Positions 26,963 through 36,254 of a stretch of DNA of 64,000 nucleotides are shown here, piece by piece. Numbering within the stretch: position 1 is the stretch's first letter; every line of letters starts with the position of its first letter. The DNA is from Paenibacillus sp. J23TS9 (lineage in GTDB: Bacteria; Bacillota; Bacilli; Paenibacillales; Paenibacillaceae). Location of the stretch: the NCBI RefSeq assembly GCF_018403225.1, contig NZ_BOSG01000001.1:1798001-1862000 (forward strand), read 5' to 3'. Below the pieces are notes generated by a model. It saw nothing but the letters and a program-made list of their open reading frames with translations, was not told the DNA's origin and did no database searches. The position numbers were made by a program, and so were the translations under genes.

Positions 26963-28992
26963 GCTGTGCCTCCTGCCTCATGTGATGCTTTGATTTCGAC
27001 CGCATAAACGGATGTTGGTCGTAACGGGTAGCCTTGCTGCCATGCGGAAACGGGAACCGTACGGGAGGTACAGGCGATTCGATCCGGTTCGAAAACGGTA
27101 TTTATAGCTTCGAAGGAATCCCCCGTAATCTCATACAAGAGGGTATCGTCGATAGAATCTAACGAGTGCAAGTCAAGCTCGGCCTTAACCTCCTGCATGC
27201 TGCGGTTCACGATAAACAAGGTGATGATGCTTCCGTCCTCGTTCGTGCAGGCCGTAATGTCCAGATCCGGAAGTGCTTCAAGATTGATTTTCGTCTCCTT
27301 CGTTGACTTTACGGAGAAGGAGCCGCATACAGTATCAACCGGAAGGATTCGCCGGATATCCCGATTGGCGTAGAGCTTTAACACTTCATAAGTCGGAGTA
27401 CCGTATACATTGAGTGGAAGCCCGCTCCAACCGGATTCTTTGCCGCAATATTGATCGGCATAATAGTCGCCTACGCGTATGCATCCTCCGAGCCAGCCAT
27501 TCACCAAATCAGAGAAGCTGCCGATATGCACCATATCGCTGGAACGAAGCATTTCGTTCAGGTTGGCTGCATTGGCGACAGCCGCGCCCAATGTATGTTC
27601 GTCTGGTAGCCCTTTTCGGTTCGTATTCGGATAGTACATGGTGTTGTATTCAGTAATGGCCAGCTTCACATGGCTGTGCTTCGGATTCGAATGGATAAGC
27701 TCCACCGCCTGCCCGATATCGCCACGGGTCCACTCGGGAAAAGAGACGATTGCTTTATAACGTTCATCTGCCGGCGTTTCCCGGTTCATTCCGAAACGAT
27801 TGAAGCCGTGATATAAGTGCATCGTCAAATAATCGAAATGTTCTCCAGCCAGATCAAGTACCGGCTTATTCCATTCAGGATCTGTATGTCCGCAGGCCAA
27901 GAGCATGATCGAGGAATCAGCCGTCTTCATCGCCTGCGCGAATGCTTTGCATCGGTTTGCGAACTGGTCTGCGGAACAGGTGCCAACCTGCCACTGGCCC
28001 CACACCTCGTTGCCGATTTCCCAGTACCGGACATTGTACGGCTCGGGATAACCATTCGCCGCCCGCAGGGCTCCCATCGGGGTGTCGATGCTGCCGTTGC
28101 AGTATTCTACCCACCCGGCAGCTTCCTCCGGTGTACCGGATCCGTCGTTGACGCAGATCAGCGGCTCCACCTGCAGTTCCCGGCAAAACCGGATAAATTC
28201 GTCCGTGCCGAAATACTTGCTGGTCCACCCTCCCCAAGCTTCGTTGTACATAACGGGTCTCTCAAGAACTGGACCTATGCCATGCTCCCAATGGTAGGCG
28301 CTGATGTAATTTCCCGCGAGTCTCATCATTCCCGCGTTAAGATCCCGGGTCATGTCTACAACCTCACGCTTCACCATGCCAATGCTGTCTGCAGGGAGCA
28401 AAGATACGTGATCAAGCCAAAGCATGCCGGTGGATACATGATCTGTCCATCTGGGGTGATCTGCCGGAATATAGACCCGGAATTCGGCGTCGGAACATGT
28501 ACGGGAGATGGATAAGCTGGCTTCGTATTCCTGCCAGTTATGGCTGCTTAGCTCGATACGAGCATGTCCGAGAAGCTCCTCCGTCCGCCGATCTACCGCT
28601 TCCACGAACAGATAGCGGAGCTCAATGGCGGCCCGAGCGACAAGTTTGACCGTATATTCTACCGGTCCCTTTAGCGCCACCTTCTGCGCAATACCCGCAT
28701 AGGCCTCATCATCGCTCAGGATGCGAATGCGCTGGGCGCGTCCCGAATGTCTCAGGGCCGGCGCTTCCAGTGCATATTGCGTATTTCTGCCGTTCGTAAA
28801 TGAAACCCAGCTGCCGGAGATCGCTTTCGCCGCGTTCGCTTCGCTCTCGAAATCCATGTCCCTTAGTGGATATGCAAGCATCGCTTCCATATGATCCCGG
28901 ATGTCCTCTACGAAATGCCCAAAAAGGTAAGGGTTAATGGTATGCCCGCTGGTTCGGCTGCTGTCGATTGTAATCTTCGCGTTTGTTTGCAC
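26959..28992 (-). CDS. Alpha-L-arabinofuranosidase, GH51-like
   Basis: The 677-residue protein opens with INPYLFGHFVEDI, typical of GH51. It includes a carbohydrate-binding insert near 100-200, then the catalytic barrel with acid/base E329 in YWEIGNEVWG and nucleophile E448 in AITEYNT, and a C-terminal beta-domain. It lacks a signal peptide and so should cleave arabinofuranosyl side chains from imported oligosaccharides. It sits directly behind the ABC permease genes and is coupled to the GH2 gene. Confidence 0.9.
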   Translation of the reverse strand: MQTNAKITIDSSRTSGHTINPYLFGHFVEDIRDHMEAMLAYPLRDMDFESEANAAKAISGSWVSFTNGRNTQYALEAPALRHSGRAQRIRILSDDEAYAGIAQKVALKGPVEYTVKLVARAAIELRYLFVEAVDRRTEELLGHARIELSSHNWQEYEASLSISRTCSDAEFRVYIPADHPRWTDHVSTGMLWLDHVSLLPADSIGMVKREVVDMTRDLNAGMMRLAGNYISAYHWEHGIGPVLERPVMYNEAWGGWTSKYFGTDEFIRFCRELQVEPLICVNDGSGTPEEAAGWVEYCNGSIDTPMGALRAANGYPEPYNVRYWEIGNEVWGQWQVGTCSADQFANRCKAFAQAMKTADSSIMLLACGHTDPEWNKPVLDLAGEHFDYLTMHLYHGFNRFGMNRETPADERYKAIVSFPEWTRGDIGQAVELIHSNPKHSHVKLAITEYNTMYYPNTNRKGLPDEHTLGAAVANAANLNEMLRSSDMVHIGSFSDLVNGWLGGCIRVGDYYADQYCGKESGWSGLPLNVYGTPTYEVLKLYANRDIRRILPVDTVCGSFSVKSTKETKINLEALPDLDITACTNEDGSIITLFIVNRSMQEVKAELDLHSLDSIDDTLLYEITGDSFEAINTVFEPDRIACTSRTVPVSAWQQGYPLRPTSVYAVEIKASHEAGGTA

Positions 28993-29056
28993 AATAAACC
29001 TCCGTTGGTAGGATACTAAATGTCGTTATTTCATACGAGACGTCTATGAATGTGTG

Positions 29057-29956
29057 CTAACCTTTGATAGACCCGATCATGACACCCTTAACAAAATGCC
29101 GCTGTACAAAAGGATACATAATCAATATAGGCAGACTGGAGATCATAATAACTGCATATTTGATGCTCTCCGCAAGCAGCACTTTATTCTCCAAACCGAC
29201 GTTAGCGTCGACCGCTTCGCTCTGGCTGATCAGCAATATCTCTCTCAGCACCAGTTGAAGTGGATACCGTGCTTCATTACGGATGTAGATCAAGGAATTA
29301 AAATAAGAGTTCCAATGCCCAACGGCATAAAACAAAACCATTACAGCCAGGATTGGCTTGGACAAAGGCAGGATAATGTTCAGCAGCAGCCGCCAGTTGG
29401 AACAACCGTCGATATGGGCAGCTTCCTGCAATTCCCATGGTATGCTGGTTTGAAAGTAAGTCCGCATCACGATCAGATTATATGTCGCAATTGCCCCAGG
29501 AATGATCAAAGCCCACATCGTATCAAGCAGTCCCAAATTTTTGACGAGCAGATACGAAGGAATAAGTCCGCCTCCGAAAAACATGGTCAGCGTTATGATC
29601 ACCATGAGTACCTTGCGTCCGGGCAGATCCGGTCTTGACAGCGGATACGCCGCTAACACGGTCATGATGATATTGACGATCGTACCAACCACCGTATATA
29701 TGATCGTGTTGGTATAACCATTCCATATTTTCCCATTATGCAGAATGTTTGTGTAAGCATCAAAGGAAATGTTTTTAGGCAGCAGCCATACTTCCCCGTT
29801 CAATACTTTCGCCGGATCGCTGAATGACGCGCTGACCACGAAAATGAGCGGATATAACACGATCAAAATGATGAGTGTAGCAATGGTATATATTACGGCG
29901 TCGAATATCTTTTCATCCGACGATCGGCTTATGGAAGCTTGATTAGACATGCTCAT
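29057..29956 (-). CDS. ABC sugar transporter permease, LplC/YtcP type
   Basis: This 299-residue protein has six predicted membrane segments and the ABC permease EAA loop EAAHIDGCSNWRLLLNIILP, which docks a shared ATPase (none is encoded here; MsmX-type ATPases are usually elsewhere). The N-terminus VIYTIATLIILIVLYPLIF and the C-terminus GVMIGSIKG match the carbohydrate CUT1 subfamily near LplC. It is ten bases downstream of its partner permease, in the arabinoside operon. Confidence 0.9.
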   Translation of the reverse strand: MSMSNQASISRSSDEKIFDAVIYTIATLIILIVLYPLIFVVSASFSDPAKVLNGEVWLLPKNISFDAYTNILHNGKIWNGYTNTIIYTVVGTIVNIIMTVLAAYPLSRPDLPGRKVLMVIITLTMFFGGGLIPSYLLVKNLGLLDTMWALIIPGAIATYNLIVMRTYFQTSIPWELQEAAHIDGCSNWRLLLNIILPLSKPILAVMVLFYAVGHWNSYFNSLIYIRNEARYPLQLVLREILLISQSEAVDANVGLENKVLLAESIKYAVIMISSLPILIMYPFVQRHFVKGVMIGSIKG

Positions 29957-29965
29957 TTTCCTCCT

Positions 29966-30934
29966 TTACCATAAGCTGGTCTCCGATACTTTGCGTGCGA
30001 ATCGGTTGACAAGCAGCAACAGTACCAGATTGATAGCCGAATTAAATAATCCGATCGCCGCTGTGTAGCTGTATTCGCCTTTGAGAATACCGGTTGTGTA
30101 CACGAACGTGGAAATTACGTCACTTGATTCAATATTCAAATTATTTTGCATGAGCAGGATTTTCTCGAAACCGATGTCCATGAAATGTCCAATATCCAGG
30201 ATGAGCATAATGACGATGACGGGTATGATACCCGGTAGGGAAATATGCCACACGCGACGCAGCCTGGAAGCTCCGTCCATCTTGGCCGCTTCATATAGCT
30301 GCGGATTCACTCCACTGAGTGCCGCGATATAGATGATGGATTGCCACCCCATGTTTTGCCATATATTCGAGCCGATGAAAATGGTCTTGAACCAACCGGC
30401 TTCCTCCAGAAAACGGATCGGCGAACCGCCGAGAGCTTCGATTAGCGAATTGATCGGCCCCGTAGTAGGCGACAGGAAAACATTCAGAATGCCGACGATG
30501 ACGACGACGGAAATAAAATGCGGAATAAACGTAATGTTTTGCAGTATTTTACTGAAGGTCTTGCTGCGAATTTCATTGACAATCAGTGCAAGCAGGATCG
30601 AAATCGGGAATGCGATGAGCAGCGAGAACAGATTAATCGCTAACGTGTTCCAGAGCAGCCTCCAGAAATAAAATGACTCAAAAAAACGTACGAAGTGGTC
30701 GAAACCGACCCAACTGCTGCCTATGATACCCTTGGCTGGATTAAAGTTTTTGAAGGCAATTTGCAGTCCGTACATCGGCCCGTAATGGAAAATCAAATAC
30801 CAGGCGATGGGCAGCAGCAGCATAAGATACAGATCTGACCGTTTAACCATCTGTCTCCACACACGGCCCCGCTGTCCCGGAATTTTCCGGGACAGCGCAG
30901 CATTTGTGCGGACTTGAGTACTCTTCATAAGCAT
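29966..30934 (-). CDS. ABC sugar transporter permease, LplB/YteP type
   Basis: This 322-residue protein has six membrane segments starting DLYLMLLLPIAWYLIFHYGP and the EAA loop EAAKMDGASRLRRVWHISLP. LplB-like proteins pair with an LplC-like permease and a binding lipoprotein, both encoded adjacent. The arrangement implies uptake of an oligosaccharide later cut by the GH51 and GH2 enzymes. Confidence 0.9.
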   Translation of the reverse strand: MLMKSTQVRTNAALSRKIPGQRGRVWRQMVKRSDLYLMLLLPIAWYLIFHYGPMYGLQIAFKNFNPAKGIIGSSWVGFDHFVRFFESFYFWRLLWNTLAINLFSLLIAFPISILLALIVNEIRSKTFSKILQNITFIPHFISVVVIVGILNVFLSPTTGPINSLIEALGGSPIRFLEEAGWFKTIFIGSNIWQNMGWQSIIYIAALSGVNPQLYEAAKMDGASRLRRVWHISLPGIIPVIVIMLILDIGHFMDIGFEKILLMQNNLNIESSDVISTFVYTTGILKGEYSYTAAIGLFNSAINLVLLLLVNRFARKVSETSLW

Positions 30935-30971
30935 CTACTCCTAACGAATGCGTGAAATCGTATGATGTCTA

Positions 30972-32561
30972 TTATTTTTTCATCTTGTCGTAGGCTTGCT
31001 GATACAGGTCCTGCAGTTTGTCGATCTTCATCTTTTTAAGCGTGGATTGGAATTCGTCCCACTTATCGAAGCTGAGGGCTCCTGCGATGAATTTCGTGCT
31101 TTGCTCTTCGTAATATTTGTCGATGTCATTCCGCAGGACGTTGACTTCCTGAGCGGTATTCTCATCGAACATCGGGGATGCGTAGCGTACCTTCGGCATG
31201 AACGGCGTCAGCTTGTCCTGCGCTTCCTGAACCTGCGGAGGATTGATGAAAGAGGCCACTTTATCGCTGATGAGATGAGGAGCTCCTCCGCCGGCGTACG
31301 GCGTGATTTTACCTTGATCGCCCGATGCGAGGAAAGCTTCCGTATAGTAAGGAATGCCGTCCTTCATTTCGTAGTTCTCGCCTTCCCTGCCGAAACGCAG
31401 CATCGTAGAGCCTTCGTCGCTGTAGAAGTAATCGATCCAGCGCATCGTGAGTTCCGGATTCTTGTTCGCAGAGGTGATGGCAAAGGCTCCGAAGTCCCGG
31501 GCGATTGGCGCGCCCTGGCTTTGCATCTGGTCGCCATGCGGGCCTTTGAACGGTGCGATGCCCGTGTATTGATCCTTGATCGGCATGAATACATTGTTCG
31601 TCTGGTCAAAGAAAAAGCCTGTGTTCCCCGATGACTGTTTCGCCAGGTAGTCCGCTTCCTTCTGCGAGAACATATCGGGATCTAGCAGTTTTTCCTTGTA
31701 AAGCTTGTTCAAATACTGAAGCATTTCTTTGTTCCGATCATTACCCATCCAAATTTCGACCTTGTCGTTTACCAGATTGATGTTGTAGCCTAGCTGCTGG
31801 TCGAGACCGAACGAACCGCTCATCATATTGACGATTGGCAATCCTTGACCTGGTACCGGAGCACGTGCGGTCATCGGAAGTTCGTCTTTTTTGCCGTTCC
31901 CGTTCGGATCTTTATCGCGGAAGGCGACCAGGACGTTGTACAGATCATCAGTCGTTACCGGTATGTCCATGTTCAGCTTCTTGAGCCACGCCTGGTTGAT
32001 CCATTTTTTGTCTGTACGGGCGGCGTCCAGCGTGACGATACCCGGGATCGCATAAATGTGACCTTCCGGCGTCGTGATGCCCGAGCGGATCTCCGGATAT
32101 TCCTCCATCAGTTTCTTGAGGTTGGGAGCATATTTCTCGATCAAATCTTCCAGCGGAATCAATTGGCCAGCCGCACCGTAGCGGGTTGCTTCCAGCTGCG
32201 AAATCCCCGACCGGTAAAAAGCGTCAGGCAGCTCGTTGGATGCAAACAGGAGATTTTTCTTTTCCTGAAAGCCGTCCGTCGGCGCTTCGGTGAATTCCAC
32301 ATGGACGTTGCTCATTTTCTCGTAATCCTGGAAAACGGGCATATCCTTGAACGCGCCGTTGACGGGAGCAATTCGGGTGAACATTTTCAGAGTAATAGAA
32401 TCTTTCGTCAGCGGAAATCCGGACGCGCTGACAGTTGTTTCAGATGAACCCTCAGTGTTTTTGGATTCGGCTCCTTTTTCGCTATTGGAACCGCAACCTG
32501 CGAGTAATAATGCCGAGATGAGCGCCGTGCTCAGCGCACCTCTAGCCCAGTGTTTGGACAT
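30972..32561 (-). CDS. Oligosaccharide-binding lipoprotein (LplA-like)
   Basis: The 529-residue protein has a lipoprotein signal peptide with the lipobox LLLAGC (acylated C23) and a serine/threonine-rich tether, followed by a large type-1 solute-binding fold. Features include KDSITLKMFTRIAPVNG at the start of the mature domain and NPELTMRWIDYFYSDEG in the C-lobe. It would capture oligosaccharides at the outer membrane face and hand them to the two permeases. A cre-like site lies 38 bases upstream of its start, suggesting catabolite control. Confidence 0.9.
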   Translation of the reverse strand: MSKHWARGALSTALISALLLAGCGSNSEKGAESKNTEGSSETTVSASGFPLTKDSITLKMFTRIAPVNGAFKDMPVFQDYEKMSNVHVEFTEAPTDGFQEKKNLLFASNELPDAFYRSGISQLEATRYGAAGQLIPLEDLIEKYAPNLKKLMEEYPEIRSGITTPEGHIYAIPGIVTLDAARTDKKWINQAWLKKLNMDIPVTTDDLYNVLVAFRDKDPNGNGKKDELPMTARAPVPGQGLPIVNMMSGSFGLDQQLGYNINLVNDKVEIWMGNDRNKEMLQYLNKLYKEKLLDPDMFSQKEADYLAKQSSGNTGFFFDQTNNVFMPIKDQYTGIAPFKGPHGDQMQSQGAPIARDFGAFAITSANKNPELTMRWIDYFYSDEGSTMLRFGREGENYEMKDGIPYYTEAFLASGDQGKITPYAGGGAPHLISDKVASFINPPQVQEAQDKLTPFMPKVRYASPMFDENTAQEVNVLRNDIDKYYEEQSTKFIAGALSFDKWDEFQSTLKKMKIDKLQDLYQQAYDKMKK

Positions 32562-32598
32562 GAATCAATGACCTCCGTTTATATATAATTAGGAACCT

Positions 32599-32613
32599 TT
32601 GTAAGCGTTTCCC
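32599..32613. promoter_or_regulatory. cre-like CcpA site before the transporter operon
   Basis: TTGTAAGCGTTTCCC matches the catabolite responsive element pattern WTGNAANCGNWNNCW at 14 of 15 positions. Its place just upstream of the binding-protein gene fits glucose repression. Confidence 0.6.
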
Positions 32614-32674
32614 CTAGTGCATGTGAGTATTATAGTTCACCTGTCGTGGCAGCAAATTCTAATAATATGACTAT

Positions 32675-34363
32675 TTACTCCACATATTTTACGGTTTCGG
32701 ATTTCCCTCCCGTACGGAGGCTGTTCAAATAAGCTTGAGGCGTCATTCCGATGCGTTCCTTGAACACCTTGAAGAAGTAATTATATGTCGAAAATCCCAC
32801 CTGGCTGCTGATTTGCTTGACTGAGTACTGTCCGCTTTCCAAAAGTTTGCGTCCCGCATCAATGCGGACCTTGTTCACGTATTCGGAGAAGGTGAGCTCG
32901 GTTTCCTCCTTGAATAGCCGGCTTAAGTAGGATGGATTCAGACCGATAGCGCCAGCCGCGAGCTCCAACGTGATATAGCCCTGGTAACGCTCCAATACTA
33001 AATGAATCGCCTGGGATACATGACGGGAGTAATTGCCCTTCACCCGCTGCTGTTTAAGCCATAGAAGCATCAGATCGAAGTAGGCTTGCAGCCACTGCTC
33101 CAATTCCCCGATGCTGCCGATTCTGCCCAAATCGCCACGCGGCGGGAGTTCCTTCATGGCGGCTTCCACCGAATGCAGCGGCATGGATTTTCTTAATGCC
33201 TTGTCGGCCGTGTGCAGAAGTTCGCTTGCCGCCATCTGTACCGCAGGCGCATGATACGGCAGATGACGGACGGCTGCGAACACCGAGGCGATCAGGCGAT
33301 GCAGTCTTCCCTGGTCCAAGCTTTCGATCGCTAGGATCAATTCCTTCTGATCCTCGATGGTCGGAGCCATATGCAGCTGCTGAGAATAGGCTGTTTCCCG
33401 ACCCGTTCGCTGCGCTTGAATCCCTTCCGAATCCTGCACGGCTTTCGCGGCTGCGGATGGTGAAGCATCGAGTGCTTTCACGGCCGACGCGTAGCTGTCG
33501 CCTAACTGGGCCAAACCGGCGCAAGGGTGTCCGATCGCATACGATGATTTCAGGTTTAACATCAACTCAAGGGAATGATGAACCCTGGCCATCCATCGCT
33601 GTGCTTCACCGGTAGCGGCATGCTCGCTGCGTTCCTTGAATGCGAACACGACGACCAGCCGTCCGTTCTCCACGTAGGCGGCCGTTCGTTCATGAATATC
33701 GCCCAAGCTTTGCTGCATCAGGTCTACCGCCTGCTGCACCAACCGGTTTGTTTGCATGTCGCTGTAGGATGCGGTAAGCAGCAAAAAAGGGTTAATCTGA
33801 ACGGCTGCCGCAACAAATCGGACCGCTTCCGGATACAAGCCTTCCAGCAGACTTGAGCCCGCCATTGTGGAGTTTTCATCGTCCCTGCCTCTCACGAGGT
33901 CGGCAATATGCTCCCGTATGAATACGGGCCTTAGCGTATCGGCCATTTTCTTGCTCGCCAGCTGCCCTTCCTTCGCCTGGTTTTCTTGCTGCAAGTCCAT
34001 CACGGCCTTGTTCAATACGTTCAAAAGAAGCGCCTCGTCCAGCCGGTGCTTGAGCAAATAGTCGATTGCCCCGTTCCGCATGCATTCGCGTACGTAATCG
34101 TAATCGTCGTAGCTGCTCAGCATGATCGTCTTGACGGACGGATGCCGTGTCCGTATGATGCCTTGAAGCTCAACGCCGCTCATTTCCGGCATATTGACGT
34201 CGATGATGGCAATATGAGGCAGCGAATCCTCCATCATCTGTAATGCCGTTTCTCCGCTGTAGGCTTCGCCGACGAACTCGAATCCATGTTTTTTCCAGTC
34301 GAATAACGTTCGGATCACGTTACTGATCAACGGCTCATCATCGATCAAAAGAACCTTGAACAT
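32675..34363 (-). CDS. YesN-type response regulator with AraC output domain
   Basis: The 562-residue protein has a receiver domain with phosphoacceptor D55 (IIDVNMPEMSG) and acidic DDE at 8-10. A long variable linker domain follows, and then a C-terminal AraC/XylS pair of helix-turn-helices (ITLELAAGAIGLNPSYLSRLF and VKQISSQVGFSTYNYFFKVF). It starts two bases after the kinase stop, so the two are cotranscribed. It should activate the adjacent transporter and glycosidase genes when the kinase senses substrate. Confidence 0.92.
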   Translation of the reverse strand: MFKVLLIDDEPLISNVIRTLFDWKKHGFEFVGEAYSGETALQMMEDSLPHIAIIDVNMPEMSGVELQGIIRTRHPSVKTIMLSSYDDYDYVRECMRNGAIDYLLKHRLDEALLLNVLNKAVMDLQQENQAKEGQLASKKMADTLRPVFIREHIADLVRGRDDENSTMAGSSLLEGLYPEAVRFVAAAVQINPFLLLTASYSDMQTNRLVQQAVDLMQQSLGDIHERTAAYVENGRLVVVFAFKERSEHAATGEAQRWMARVHHSLELMLNLKSSYAIGHPCAGLAQLGDSYASAVKALDASPSAAAKAVQDSEGIQAQRTGRETAYSQQLHMAPTIEDQKELILAIESLDQGRLHRLIASVFAAVRHLPYHAPAVQMAASELLHTADKALRKSMPLHSVEAAMKELPPRGDLGRIGSIGELEQWLQAYFDLMLLWLKQQRVKGNYSRHVSQAIHLVLERYQGYITLELAAGAIGLNPSYLSRLFKEETELTFSEYVNKVRIDAGRKLLESGQYSVKQISSQVGFSTYNYFFKVFKERIGMTPQAYLNSLRTGGKSETVKYVE

Positions 34364-34365
34364 GT

Positions 34366-36165
34366 CTAGACCACCTCTTGGGCGGATGTCTCCGCATGAT
34401 GTATTTTCGGAAACCGGATCTCAACCTTCGTGTACAATCCCGGCTCGCTGTGCAGGCTTAAACCATATGGTTCGCCAAACATCCTGACGATCCGTTCATG
34501 CGCGTTGCGGATGCCCATGCTGCTGAAACGCGAAGTGGCGTCTTCCCGGTCCAAGCTTCCCAGCAGGGCGTCCATCTGCTCCTGCTCCATGCCTTTACCG
34601 TTGTCGATGACTTCGATGAGTACGTCCTGATCCTCCTCATATACCCGTATCAACACTTGCCCGCCATTATCGGATGGACCGATCCCGTGCATAATGGCAT
34701 TCTCTACGAGGGGCTGCAGCATGAGCTTCAGCACCTTGCATTCAAGCAGCGATTGGTCTTCGATCTGCGTATGCACCTGAATCGGCTCCATATATTTGTA
34801 TTTCACGATGGAAACATAGCTGAACACATAGTCAAGTTCTTCCTGGAGCGTTAAAAATTCATTGGAGTTCCCCAGTAACCCCCTCATAAGCTCGATTAAG
34901 GAGCCGGAAACTTCCTCAATATTGGGCACACCATTCAATTTAGCCAAATATTTGATCGTGTTCAGCGAATTATATAGAAAATGCGGGCGAATTTGCGCCT
35001 GCAGCGCCGTCAGCTCCGCCTCGCGTTTCTTCTTCTCGCTCTTTCGTATGCCTTCCATCAACCGCTTCAATTCATCAACCATGCTAATAAAAACACGATA
35101 TAGCTGACCGATTTCGTCTTTGGTTTTGATCTCCGTTTTAGGAAATGATAAATTACCGTCCTTAACCTGCATCATCATGGATCTAAGCCTGCGAATATTC
35201 AGGGTTGTACGGGATGAGACCTGGTGGGAGCCAATCAGAATGATGATGAAGACAATGATCGCTACCTCGGCCATCAAATTGCGGATTCGGGTGGACTCGC
35301 TGAGCAGGGAGTCCAGCGGAATCAGCGCCAGTGTGCTCCAGCCTGTATATTCGGATAGGCGGCTGACGACGATGTAGGATCTTCCATTGATTTCTTGTTC
35401 CACTACACCGCCCTGCCCTGCAAGTTTCCGTTTGAGATCGACAACCTTTTCCAGGGAAGGCGCAAATGAGGATGGTGCAGACTCGGATTGATAAACATAT
35501 CCATTCTGCTCATCAAGAACATACAGCATGCTATCTGCAGTCGGTTTTACACCATACGTTTTTTTTATGAATTCGTAGTCCAAATCGACCATGACAATGC
35601 CCACTGTCTCGCGGTTATAACGGATCTCACGTCCCACAGTAATGGCATCCGCCGCTCCTTTAGGTTTAAAATAAGCATGGCGTGAGCCGTTTTGCAGCAT
35701 GTAATTTAGCATGGGTGTCCCAAGGACGGTACGGTCCATCCAAGGACCACCTGTAAAGAATACTTTACCGTTCAGACCGACAACGGCAACCCGAGAAATG
35801 TAAGGTTTATAGTTGATCAGAACCGATAAAAATTCAGTGATTCGCTTTTGTTCCTGAAACCATTCATAGCTAATCTCCTCATTCGGGCTCATGATTGTAT
35901 CGATCACCGTATTTTTGTTGGTCACGACAACCGTGTTCAACCGATCGATCTCCTCCAGCATGATATTGAGGGATTCGTCCGCCTGGCGAATACTGTCCGA
36001 TACGGAAGTAACCGCGTTATGCTTGATCGTATCGCGCATGTTCACATAGACGATTCCGGTAACGGAGACGATGGACAGAAAAGTGATCAGACCGAATGCG
36101 ATAAATATTTTTCCCTGCATGGTAGTTTGGGGCGAAAACCATCTTCGAAGAGTTGAAAGCTTCAT
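34366..36165 (-). CDS. YesM-type sensor histidine kinase
   Basis: The start at 36165 has GAGGAG eight bases upstream; the product is 599 residues. TM1 (IFIAFGLITFLSIVSVTGIVY) and TM2 near 300 (VAIIVFIIILIGS) bracket an extracytoplasmic Cache-like sensor domain. A HAMP linker follows, then the phosphoacceptor region QAQIRPHFLYNSLNTIKYL and an HATPase domain with DNGKGM and GIRNAHERI. It probably senses extracellular sugar, perhaps through the binding protein, and phosphorylates the YesN partner. A cre-like site precedes it. Confidence 0.92.
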   Translation of the reverse strand: MKLSTLRRWFSPQTTMQGKIFIAFGLITFLSIVSVTGIVYVNMRDTIKHNAVTSVSDSIRQADESLNIMLEEIDRLNTVVVTNKNTVIDTIMSPNEEISYEWFQEQKRITEFLSVLINYKPYISRVAVVGLNGKVFFTGGPWMDRTVLGTPMLNYMLQNGSRHAYFKPKGAADAITVGREIRYNRETVGIVMVDLDYEFIKKTYGVKPTADSMLYVLDEQNGYVYQSESAPSSFAPSLEKVVDLKRKLAGQGGVVEQEINGRSYIVVSRLSEYTGWSTLALIPLDSLLSESTRIRNLMAEVAIIVFIIILIGSHQVSSRTTLNIRRLRSMMMQVKDGNLSFPKTEIKTKDEIGQLYRVFISMVDELKRLMEGIRKSEKKKREAELTALQAQIRPHFLYNSLNTIKYLAKLNGVPNIEEVSGSLIELMRGLLGNSNEFLTLQEELDYVFSYVSIVKYKYMEPIQVHTQIEDQSLLECKVLKLMLQPLVENAIMHGIGPSDNGGQVLIRVYEEDQDVLIEVIDNGKGMEQEQMDALLGSLDREDATSRFSSMGIRNAHERIVRMFGEPYGLSLHSEPGLYTKVEIRFPKIHHAETSAQEVV

Positions 36166-36215
36166 ATAGGGAGCTCCTCGCAAAAGAATTTATTGAATCT
36201 AATGGATAAAGATAG

Positions 36216-36230
36216 TTGCAAGCGCTTACG
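36216..36230. promoter_or_regulatory. cre-like CcpA site before the kinase gene
   Basis: TTGCAAGCGCTTACG matches WTGNAANCGNWNNCW at 14 of 15 positions, about 50 bases upstream of the kinase start. Confidence 0.55.
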
Positions 36231-36254
36231 TTTTACACGTCATGCGGTCTACTC

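Noticed and set aside
26222..28515. Long plus-strand frames antisense to the GH2 and GH51 genes
   Set aside because: The minus-strand products carry complete catalytic motifs; the antisense frames have no ribosome sites or recognisable domains.
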